From: Chromatiales bacterium
GTDB taxonomy: Bacteria > Pseudomonadota > Gammaproteobacteria > UBA6429 > Thiohalophilaceae
Reading direction: 5' to 3'
Length of the DNA stretch: 10,944 nucleotides
NCBI GenBank assembly: GCA_024641465.1
Contig: JAHEDB010000038.1
Span: forward strand, 1-10,944
Position 1 is the stretch's first letter. Each line of letters starts with the position of its first letter. Shown here piece by piece: positions 5,908 to 10,944 of this stretch. Made by a program: the position numbers and the translations under genes. The notes under the pieces were generated by a model that made no database searches, was not told the DNA's origin, and worked only from the letters and a program-made list of their open reading frames with translations.

Positions 5908-8073
5908 ATGAAAAAGCAATTAAATAGATGGATGCTGCTAGCGGTTCCGACACTGGTGTTATTAACAGCCTGTGGTGGTGGCGGTAGCGGCGGAGGCAGC
6001 AGCAGCGGTGGTGGTGACGGAGGCGGTAGTAGTAGTTCTGATAGCCCCCCTGAAGTGGCGGCGCCCGCACCGATATACCCACGCTATGCCTTTGTTGCCA
6101 ACTATTCTGATAAAACGGTATCGAGCTATGCGGTGAATGCCGCCAATGGTCGGCTCAAGTGGATCGGCAAGACCGGCGCCGGGATTTACCCCACTGGCGT
6201 GGCCATCGACCCTACGTCCAGCTATGTCTACGTCAGTAATCAAGGCAGCGATGATATTTCGCAATACACGATCTCGACCTCGGGTGAATTGCAAGCCATG
6301 TCTCCGCCGAGTGTGTCGGTAGGCGCTGGGGCGAATCCAACGGACATCCGCATCGATGCCGCCGGTAAAAATGCCTATGTGACAAACAGGGATCACGACG
6401 AGGTCCTGCAATTCAGAATCGATGCCTCGGGCGGTCTTACCTCGCCGGTTGTGGTGGCGGCAGACAGCGGGCCTTATTCCATTGTGCTCGCCCCCTCGGG
6501 CAAGTACGCCTACGTGGCCAATCGGGACAGTGCGACGGTCTCACAATATGCCGTTGGCGCGGATGGCGCGCTGAATCCCATGAGCCAGCCGACGGTTATG
6601 GCCGGCACTGGCGCGAGTTACATCACGCTGGATCCGACGGGGAGGTTCGCCTATGTGTCGAATGTGAACGAGAAAACCATCTCGCAATATACGGTTGGCG
6701 CGAATGGGGCGTTGAGCCCGATGGGCACGGCGAGCGTGATCACTGGGTTATATCCCACGCTTATTAGCATCGACCCTGCCGGTAAGTATGCCTATGTGTC
6801 AGATTTTGAGGGCTCAGTTGTCTATCAATACACGATTGGCCAGGACGGGGCACTCAGCCCCATGACACCCGCGACAGTGGCAACGGGCGGGAACCCTTAT
6901 TCGATCAGTATCGACGCGAGTGGTGGTTATGCCTACGTGGTGAATTACGGTAATGCCAGTGTCGCGCAATTTCGCATTAGCGAGAGTGGCGTGTTAACGC
7001 CCATCACGCCCGCCAGCGTGGCCGCGCAAATCGGCCCGGCGACCATGGCCATCAGCTATGGCAGCAGTGCGCTGGTGGCTTCTTCAAGCCGTGTCTATGT
7101 GGCGAATTATGGCGACGGGGGTGTTTCACAATTCAGCGCCGGGGCGAACGGCGAACTAAGCGCCCTGGAACCGGCCTCGGTAGCGTCGATACAGGGGACC
7201 TCATCCATTGCCATCGACCCGAGTGGTAAATATGCCTATACGGCAGAGTACGGCGGCACTGATGTTTCACAATACCGTATTGATGCGACAGGTAATCTGA
7301 GCCCGATGTCGCCGGCGACCATCTATGCGGGCCCGAATCCATCGTCGGTAGTGGTCCACCCCAATGGACAGTTCGTCTACGCTGCTGTGGGTACGGGAAG
7401 CAGTATCATTTCGTATCACGTCAAAGCCGATGGCGCACTCGAGGCCTTGTCGGCAACGCCGGGGATGTCCGGTACTTATGCGGAATCAATGACTATCGAT
7501 CCAACCGGCAGATTTGTCTATGTCGTGAGTAGTGGCTCGAATACGATCACCCAATTCAGCGTTGATCCAGACGGTACGCTAAGCGCCATGAGCCCGGCTA
7601 CGCTCCCGACCGACGGCCCCGCTAATTCCGTCACGGTTGATCCCACTGGCCGGTATGTGTATGTGGCGAACTTTGAAAGTGGCAGCGTATCACAATATTT
7701 GATCGGTGAAAGCGGCAAGCTGTCGGTAATGACGTTCGCCAACGTGACGGCCGGGGCGGGCGCCTATGCGGTGACGGTCGACCCCACGGGACAATATGCC
7801 TATGTGGTAAATTACAGCGACTCGACGATCTCGCAGTTCAGGATCAATGAGACCGGCGGCTTGATCGCAATGGACCCACCGTCAATCGTGGCGGGTGCTT
7901 CACCCTCCTCCATCACGGTCGATGCCGCGGGTAAATACGTCTATGCAACGAATTTTGATGGTGACAACGTCAGCAAATATACGATCGGTGCAACGGGGAC
8001 ATTAAGTGCCGTCGTGTCCGTGGAGACTGGCGTAAAACCACGCGCCGTTGTTACCAACACGGTTTATAAATAG
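5908..8073 (+). CDS. Lipoprotein with two tandem seven-bladed YVTN/lactonase-type beta-propellers (14 blades, 721 aa)
   Basis: The signal peptide MKKQLNRWMLLAVPTLVLLTAC ends at lipid Cys22, with Gly at +2 (outer-membrane sorting expected). Residues 23-58 are a Gly/Ser-rich tether followed by prolines. Blades 1-7 occupy residues 59-393 and blades 8-14 occupy 394-721, with the consensus YAYVxNxxxxxISQYxIxxxG. Blade lengths 46, 49, 45 for blades 1-3 and 54 for blade 7 equal those of the gene at 3224. The first blade is nearly identical in both (AANGRLKWIGK), so the 14-blade gene was duplicated whole. No catalytic signature can be assigned; a periplasmic or surface scaffold or binding protein is inferred. 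Transcription probably starts from the ECF-like element at 5796-5830 and ends at the terminator at 8086. The upstream end resembles that of the 9718 gene (same promoter blocks, same AGGAGAAGT RBS context, similar signal peptide). Confidence 0.93.
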   Translation: MKKQLNRWMLLAVPTLVLLTACGGGGSGGGSSSGGGDGGGSSSSDSPPEVAAPAPIYPRYAFVANYSDKTVSSYAVNAANGRLKWIGKTGAGIYPTGVAIDPTSSYVYVSNQGSDDISQYTISTSGELQAMSPPSVSVGAGANPTDIRIDAAGKNAYVTNRDHDEVLQFRIDASGGLTSPVVVAADSGPYSIVLAPSGKYAYVANRDSATVSQYAVGADGALNPMSQPTVMAGTGASYITLDPTGRFAYVSNVNEKTISQYTVGANGALSPMGTASVITGLYPTLISIDPAGKYAYVSDFEGSVVYQYTIGQDGALSPMTPATVATGGNPYSISIDASGGYAYVVNYGNASVAQFRISESGVLTPITPASVAAQIGPATMAISYGSSALVASSSRVYVANYGDGGVSQFSAGANGELSALEPASVASIQGTSSIAIDPSGKYAYTAEYGGTDVSQYRIDATGNLSPMSPATIYAGPNPSSVVVHPNGQFVYAAVGTGSSIISYHVKADGALEALSATPGMSGTYAESMTIDPTGRFVYVVSSGSNTITQFSVDPDGTLSAMSPATLPTDGPANSVTVDPTGRYVYVANFESGSVSQYLIGESGKLSVMTFANVTAGAGAYAVTVDPTGQYAYVVNYSDSTISQFRINETGGLIAMDPPSIVAGASPSSITVDAAGKYVYATNFDGDNVSKYTIGATGTLSAVVSVETGVKPRAVVTNTVYK
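6082..8070 (+). repeat. Fourteen in-frame blade repeats of the second propeller gene
   Basis: Blade lengths in residues are 46, 49, 45, 47, 47, 47, 54, then six of 47 and a last of 46. Seven repeats precede and seven follow the irregular blade 7, whose extended end (ISYGSSALVASS) is the inter-propeller linker. Confidence 0.9.
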
Positions 8074-8085
8074 ATGAAGGCGCAG

Positions 8086-8117
8086 GCAGGCGGCAATCAC
8101 CGCCTGCTTGTTTAATT
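8086..8117 (+). terminator. Rho-independent terminator of the second propeller gene
   Basis: Perfect 8-bp stem GCAGGCGG (8086-8093) and CCGCCTGC (8100-8107), 6-nt loop, followed by the T-rich TTGTTTAATT. It starts 12 nt after the stop codon. Confidence 0.85.
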
Positions 8118-8210
8118 CTGTCGAGGTTGCATCGGCAGGGCAAGTTAAACGGCATGAGTGAGGTCCGCGTGGTGTGATCGATGGCAAAACAATAATTTTA
8201 ATATCAAAAG

Positions 8211-8216
8211 AGGGAG
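8211..8216 (+). promoter_or_regulatory. RBS deciding the start at 8222
   Basis: AGGGAG with a 5-nt spacer to the ATG at 8222. The in-frame GTG at 8174 would add 16 residues before the signal peptide, so it is not favoured. Confidence 0.75.
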
Positions 8217-8221
8217 TGACC

Positions 8222-8650
8222 ATGAACAGGTTTTTGCAAATGATGATTCTGCTTGCATCGGGTGTGCTGGTGCAACCTGCCCTGGCCGGTGAATACGACT
8301 TTATACCGGGCCTGTGGCAGACCACGACCAAGCTGGAGATGAAGGGGATGCCGGCGCAGATGGCGGGGATGATGGCCCAGGCGCCAAAGACGACAAAGAG
8401 CTGCGCTAAAAACAGCGATCATATATTCGAATCTGACAAGCAGTGTCAGTATGAAAAAAAACGCATCAGCGCCAGCAAGGTGCAGGTCGCGGTCAGTTGC
8501 AATGGCGGACAAAACAAGGGATCGGGCGAGATAAACTTTCACGGCAAAAAGGCCGATGGCTGGTTTGAGATGACGATGTCGCAGGGCCCGGCGGGTCCGA
8601 TGGTGATGAAAAGCAGTTTTGCGGCCACCTATCTGGGGGCATGTAAATAG
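8222..8650 (+). CDS. DUF3617-like periplasmic protein (142 aa)
   Basis: Residues 1-22 are a type I signal peptide (MNRFLQMM, hydrophobic core, cleavage after ALA). The mature protein begins with the PGLWQTTTKLEMKGMPAQM signature typical of DUF3617 proteins: a PGLW motif, then a methionine-rich 'MxGMPAQM' stretch. Four cysteines follow at 61, 75, 93 and 141. The order SCAK, QCQYEK, VSCNGG, then GEINFHG and a C-terminal GACK matches the usual family layout. The family is common in proteobacteria and has no established function; the cysteines could form two disulfides in the periplasm. The length is normal for the family. The gene follows the terminator of the second propeller gene by about 100 nt, so it should have its own promoter; none was clear. 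No strong terminator was seen after it. Confidence 0.85.
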   Translation: MNRFLQMMILLASGVLVQPALAGEYDFIPGLWQTTTKLEMKGMPAQMAGMMAQAPKTTKSCAKNSDHIFESDKQCQYEKKRISASKVQVAVSCNGGQNKGSGEINFHGKKADGWFEMTMSQGPAGPMVMKSSFAATYLGACK

Positions 8651-8692
8651 TCGCGTGACGATATAACACCTGCCGCGACCGCCTCGATTTAA

Positions 8693-8726
8693 TTTTGAAC
8701 GGAATAATAGTTTGATTCGACATATC
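8693..8726 (+). promoter_or_regulatory. ECF-like two-block promoter, copy 2 (upstream of 8828)
   Basis: TTTTGAACG (8693-8701), 14 bp, TTCGACATATC (8716-8726). The first block and the spacing are identical to the elements upstream of 5908 and 9718, while the spacer sequence is unrelated. That pattern suggests a promoter rather than simple shared ancestry. Confidence 0.6.
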
Positions 8727-8740
8727 ACTAAGGCGTAACA

Positions 8741-8809
8741 ATGACAGGGAAACAACGGGCGTTGGCCCGGTTTAAAAACGAAATGGCAATCAACAGCGTG
8801 ATTTTATAA
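8741..8809 (+). CDS. Possible 22-residue small ORF in the leader of the 8828 gene
   Basis: ATG at 8741, stop TAA at 8807-8809, preceded by AAGG at 8730-8733 with a 7-nt spacer. The predicted peptide is basic in its first half (MTGKQRALARFKNE) and hydrophobic at the end. It starts just downstream of the ECF-like element and ends 18 nt before the next ATG, so a leader peptide is conceivable. ORFs this short also occur by chance. Confidence 0.2.
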   Translation: MTGKQRALARFKNEMAINSVIL

Positions 8810-8827
8810 TCATATAAGGGGACAAAG

Positions 8828-9265
8828 ATGAAACTACACAGCCAGTTGTTATGTATCTGTGGGATTTTAATCGGCATGAATAGCCCGGCTTGGGCGGCGA
8901 GTCAGTCGAATGAGGTACAAACAAATAAATTTAAGGCTGCGCCGCCGAGTCTCGTTCCGCAGCCGGAGATCATCCGTTTTCAACACAGCGGCAACTGTGT
9001 CAATAAAAGCCAGGAATTTACGATCATCGGCAGGCATTTCGGCGTGAATGGGCAGAACCGTGGCAAGGCGGTCTGGCTCAGATTCGGCGGCAGCAACAAG
9101 GCACTGGCGGTAGCACAATGGTCTGACACGAGCATACGTGTCAAGTTCCCCTCGGATCCGGAACTGCGTACCGGCAGGTACCTCATTGATATCGGCATAG
9201 TCAACACCCGCACCTCTCAGTGGTTAAGCAATACCAATGTACATTTAAACGTCTGTCGTCGTTAA
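8828..9265 (+). CDS. Secreted IPT/TIG-like single-domain protein (145 aa)
   Basis: The start is set by AAGGGG at 8816-8821 with a 6-nt spacer. Residues 1-23 are a signal peptide ending in AWA. A short low-complexity linker (24-46) leads to one immunoglobulin-like domain, residues about 47-143. Its pattern PEIIRFQ, EFTIIGRHFG, AVWLRFGG, VAQWSDTSIRVKFPSD, GRYLIDIGIVN is typical of IPT/TIG folds. Two cysteines, Cys57 near the start and Cys143 three residues from the end, could staple the domain with a disulfide. TIG domains are usually parts of larger surface or binding proteins, so a free-standing periplasmic copy may be a partner or ligand-binding module. There is no lipobox, so it is soluble if secreted. 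The gene has its own ECF-like promoter element. Domain confidence is moderate. Confidence 0.8.
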   Translation: MKLHSQLLCICGILIGMNSPAWAASQSNEVQTNKFKAAPPSLVPQPEIIRFQHSGNCVNKSQEFTIIGRHFGVNGQNRGKAVWLRFGGSNKALAVAQWSDTSIRVKFPSDPELRTGRYLIDIGIVNTRTSQWLSNTNVHLNVCRR

Positions 9266-9306
9266 ACTACACCGCGTCAAACTGACGGGGTATTAACACC
9301 AACTAC

Positions 9307-9377
9307 GTCACTCCGGCGCAGGCCGGAGTCCAGAAGTGTCAACCTCTGGATTCCGGCTGACCAGCTGCCGGAATGAC
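9307..9377. repeat. REP/MITE-like palindromic dispersed repeat (71 bp)
   Basis: The outer arms GTCACTCCGGC (9307-9317) and GCCGGAATGAC (9367-9377) pair with one mismatch. The inner arms GCCGGAGTCCAGA (9322-9334) and TCTGGATTCCGGC (9345-9357) also pair with one mismatch. Each half can fold alone (CTCCGGC/GCCGGAG and ATTCCGGC/GCCGGAAT), giving a cloverleaf. Repeats of the GTCATTCCGGC...GCCGGAATCCAG type are dispersed in many proteobacterial genomes. Confidence 0.75.
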
Positions 9378-9425
9378 AACATTTGCAGCAAGCTGCGGGG
9401 AATTTAATCCACAAGGATTAACCAC

Positions 9426-9454
9426 CATGGGGGGTGCGCTTGCGCACCTCCATG
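9426..9454. repeat. Long GC-rich hairpin in the intergenic region
   Basis: CATGGGGGGTGCGC (9426-9439) pairs with GCGCACCTCCATG (9442-9454) apart from one bulged base. TTAA flanks both ends at a distance. There is no T-tract, so it is not a standard terminator. It could be part of an RNA or a second small mobile repeat. Confidence 0.6.
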
Positions 9455-9516
9455 ATTTAACCCGCTGGCGAATCTATAAATGCGATAAACTTTATCTTTA
9501 CCCTCATCATTCAGCC

Positions 9517-9533
9517 CGGTGACATGGTCACCG
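9517..9533. promoter_or_regulatory. 17-bp palindrome upstream of the third propeller promoter
   Basis: CGGTGAC, ATG, GTCACCG: a perfect 7-bp inverted repeat with a 3-bp centre, 28 bp before the ECF-like -35 block. The size and symmetry suit an operator for a dimeric regulator. A neighbouring palindrome GATAAACTTTATC lies at 9484-9496. Confidence 0.35.
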
Positions 9534-9561
9534 CAATATCACCCGTAAAATTCTCAAATAT

Positions 9562-9596
9562 TTTTGAACGTAACGACAACCACGTTCGACTCATCC
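9562..9596 (+). promoter_or_regulatory. ECF-like two-block promoter, copy 3 (upstream of 9718)
   Basis: TTTTGAACG (9562-9570), 14 bp, TTCGACTCATCC (9585-9596). It is identical in both blocks and spacing to the element upstream of 5908, and the next bases (CTGAGGCAG) are also similar to that copy. Confidence 0.6.
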
Positions 9597-9643
9597 CTGA
9601 GGCAGCAACCTTGCTTATGTCCGGCGCAGGGTGATGTGCTGCG

Positions 9644-9665
9644 CATAAATATCCGATTTGTATCC
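9644..9665 (+). promoter_or_regulatory. 22-bp direct-repeat element, copy 4 (upstream of 9718)
   Basis: CATAAATATCC followed by GATTTGTATCC. The half-sites are identical (TATCC at 9650 and 9661), 11 bp apart. A -10-like GATAAC lies 8 bp downstream at 9674-9679. This is the only gene with both this element and a clear ECF-like element. Confidence 0.5.
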
Positions 9666-9705
9666 CGGAAAGGGATAACTTGCGTAACAAGAGTTAATGA
9701 AATTT

Positions 9706-9711
9706 AAGGAG
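9706..9711 (+). promoter_or_regulatory. RBS deciding the start at 9718
   Basis: AAGGAG with a 6-nt spacer to the ATG at 9718. The in-frame ATG at 9697 has only a weak GAG three bases upstream and would put two extra lysines and a glutamate in front of the signal peptide. Confidence 0.8.
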
Positions 9712-9717
9712 AAGTTT

Positions 9718-10812
9718 ATGAAACATATATTTTCAAGCTGGATGGTGGCTGTTGTCCCGGCGCTTGCCTTATTGACGGCCTGTGATGGCGGTGGGGCTGG
9801 AGCCACGGCCGTCAGCGCTGCGACACAATTTGCCTATGTAGCAAATTATGGCGCCAACACAGTGTCAACTTATGGCATTAATCCTGACACAGGCGCATTG
9901 CAGAGCGTGGCGAGTGTGGCCACGGGTAGTGTGCCGCTTGCCGTAACGACGGATCCCGCCGGGAAATTTGCCTTTGTGGCAAATAATAGCGGATATTCTG
10001 TTTCTGCATATAGTATTAACGCAACGACGGGGGAGCTGACCAGCCTGGGCGCGGATGCCACGGCAGGTACGTCGCCCAACTATGTTGCTGTGCATAAGTC
10101 CGGCTCGTTCCTATACGTGCCCAACAATGGTTCGAATAATGTCTCTGTTTTTAGTATCGGGGCGTCAGGTGCGCTTACGGAGATTGTCGGCAGTCCGTTT
10201 GCGGCGGGCACCTATCCCACAACGGTTGCACTTGACCCATCCGGTAAGTTTGCTTACGTCACAAACGGTGGTAGCCATAACGTTTCGGCTTATACGGTTA
10301 ATACGACTACCGGCGCGCTCACAGCAGTGGCGGGCAGTCCGTTTGCGGCAGGAACAACGGCCCAGTCTGTAGCGGTAAGTCCATCTGGTAAATTTGCCTA
10401 TGTAGCGAATGCATCGTCTGGGAATGTATCTGCCTATTCCGTAAATACCACAAGCGGTGTGCTCAGTCCAATAGCGGGCAGCCCCTATGGTGCAGGCTCT
10501 GGAGCAAACTCGATCACGCTCGACCCTTTTGGCCGGTTTGCCTATGTCGGTAATACAGGTTCAAACACGATATCCGCCTACAGCATCAACTCAACAACCG
10601 GTGTGCTCACCAGTATCGCTACGGTGGATGCCGGTATAAAGCCAGGGTCGGTGACGATCGAAGCCAATGCCAAGTATCTCTACGTCGCTAACTACGGTTC
10701 CAACAACGCCATGACCTTTGCGATTGATGCGGCTACCGGCGCGCTGACAAAGGTTGATACGGTGACCACGGGTCTGAACCCGGCCTCGATATATACAAAG
10801 CATACGTATTAA
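9718..10812 (+). CDS. Lipoprotein with a single seven-bladed YVTN/lactonase-type beta-propeller (364 aa)
   Basis: The signal peptide ends in LLTAC, lipid Cys22, and resembles that of the 5908 gene (aligned tryptophan, VP and LLTAC). Unlike the other two propeller proteins, Asp follows the lipid cysteine; in Enterobacteria Asp at +2 retains lipoproteins in the inner membrane. Only about 14 residues of Gly/Ala linker precede the propeller (others about 36). Residues 37-364 hold exactly seven blades of 46-48 residues with consensus FAYVANxGSNxVSAYSINxxTGxL and a DPSGKFAYV turn. SAY in place of SQY and the extra TTG residue place it in a different subfamily from the 14-blade proteins, closer to classical Lactonase-family propellers. 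Enzymatic activity cannot be inferred. Its single-propeller layout makes it the likely simpler relative, not a fragment: the ends are intact. It is probably transcribed alone. Confidence 0.92.
   Translation: MKHIFSSWMVAVVPALALLTACDGGGAGATAVSAATQFAYVANYGANTVSTYGINPDTGALQSVASVATGSVPLAVTTDPAGKFAFVANNSGYSVSAYSINATTGELTSLGADATAGTSPNYVAVHKSGSFLYVPNNGSNNVSVFSIGASGALTEIVGSPFAAGTYPTTVALDPSGKFAYVTNGGSHNVSAYTVNTTTGALTAVAGSPFAAGTTAQSVAVSPSGKFAYVANASSGNVSAYSVNTTSGVLSPIAGSPYGAGSGANSITLDPFGRFAYVGNTGSNTISAYSINSTTGVLTSIATVDAGIKPGSVTIEANAKYLYVANYGSNNAMTFAIDAATGALTKVDTVTTGLNPASIYTKHTY
9826..10809 (+). repeat. Seven in-frame blade repeats of the third propeller gene
   Basis: Blade lengths in residues are 46, 47, 47, 48, 48, 46, 46. 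The string GSPFAAGT occurs in blades 3 and 4 and GSPYGAGS in blade 5, so these blades are the most alike and may be the most recently copied. Confidence 0.88.
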
Positions 10813-10885
10813 AGATAGATCGGGCCGTTGGTGTACAGCGTAAAACAATGGCCATTAAATGACTTTTAACGAAGGAGGAACAGAT

Positions 10886-10944
10886 ATGCAATTAAAAAGG
10901 ATCAGCATGGCAGTCTTGTCATTTTCCCTGCTGGTGTTACTGAG
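10886..10944 (+). CDS. Start of an exported protein (3' truncated by window edge)
   Basis: ATG at 10886 is preceded by an ideal AAGGAGG (10872-10878) with a 7-nt spacer. Only 19 codons are visible. They encode a basic N-terminus (MQLKRIS) followed by a hydrophobic run (MAVLSFSLLVLL), which is the beginning of a signal peptide or membrane anchor. It follows the third propeller gene by 73 nt without a convincing terminator between, so it may be co-transcribed. Function cannot be judged from this fragment. Confidence 0.7.
   Translation, partial: MQLKRISMAVLSFSLLVLL

Larger units (their letters stand above)
9266..9717 (+). other. Long intergenic region rich in inverted repeats
   Basis: No gene is supported in this 452-nt gap. 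In order it holds a weak hairpin CGTCA/TGACG (9275-9287, no T-tract), the 71-bp palindromic element (9307-9377), and small inverted repeats GCAGC/GCTGC (9385-9396) and TTAATCC/GGATTAA (9404-9421). A long GC-rich hairpin (9426-9454) follows, then palindromes at 9484-9496 and 9517-9533. The region ends with the ECF-like element (9562-9596), a hairpin GCGCAG/CTGCGC (9624-9644), the 22-bp direct-repeat element (9644-9665) and a hairpin TATCCC/GGGATA (9661-9677). Confidence 0.7.

Noticed and set aside
5974..6042. Gly/Ser triplet run as a phase-variable microsatellite
   Set aside because: The codons are mixed, not a pure repeat, and length changes by whole codons would not shift the frame. It is simply a flexible tether.
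5962..6411. 149-residue reverse-strand ORF inside the second propeller gene
   Set aside because: It is a shadow of the repetitive forward gene, low-complexity at its end (Thr/Ala runs opposite the Gly/Ser tether), with no homologous look or RBS.
8204..8755. 183-residue reverse-strand ORF opposite the DUF3617-like gene
   Set aside because: The forward frame has a signal peptide and the family motif. The reverse translation is rich in Arg, His and Cys without pattern, typical of a shadow.
3224..10812. Calling the propeller proteins 6-phosphogluconolactonases
   Set aside because: They share only the fold. They are exported lipoproteins, two are double propellers, and no active-site residues can be assigned from sequence alone.
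10823..10853. GGCCGTTG/CAATGGCC as a terminator after the third propeller gene
   Set aside because: The stem has a G-U pair and a 15-nt loop, and no T-tract follows, so it is too weak to call.

Overview
The window is a stretch of bacterial chromosome of moderate GC content, probably from a proteobacterium (gamma or beta). This rests on the Lol-type lipoproteins, the DUF3617-type periplasmic protein, the Shine-Dalgarno sites and the REP-like GTCATTCCGGC dispersed repeat; the genus cannot be named. All genes read on the + strand. No tRNA, rRNA, CRISPR array, transposase or phage gene was seen.

Layout. (1) 3-1637: C-terminal part of a large regulator, TPR-like helices followed by an OmpR-like winged helix and a BTAD domain (SARP-type output), closed by a terminator. 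(2) 1835-2911: unrecognised secreted lipoprotein, with an intrinsic-terminator-like hairpin just before its RBS and a strong terminator after it. (3) 3224-5407: lipoprotein with 14 YVTN/lactonase-type beta-propeller blades. (4) 5518-5727: small soluble protein of unknown role. (5) 5908-8073: second 14-blade propeller lipoprotein, paralogue of the first, with a terminator. (6) 8222-8650: DUF3617-like periplasmic protein. (7) 8828-9265: secreted single-domain IPT/TIG-like protein. (8) 9266-9717: intergenic region rich in inverted repeats, including a 71-bp REP/MITE-like element. (9) 9718-10812: a 7-blade propeller lipoprotein. (10) 10886-end: start of another exported protein.

How the parts may work together. 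Almost every gene after the regulator encodes an exported protein, so the locus looks like a cell-envelope module built on beta-propeller lipoproteins. Two non-coding motifs tie the genes together. One is a two-block, ECF-sigma-promoter-like element (TTTTGAACG, exactly 14 bp, TTCGAC) upstream of the genes at 5908, 8828 and 9718. The other is a 22-bp element made of two TAWCC-like half-sites 11 bp apart, found upstream of the genes at 1835, 3224, 5518 and 9718. An 11-bp direct-repeat period is what OmpR/PhoB and SARP winged helices typically bind. The first gene, which carries such a domain, is therefore a natural candidate regulator; this is inference. The most interesting result is this apparent regulon of propeller lipoproteins, together with the exact 7+7 blade architecture kept in two tandem paralogues.
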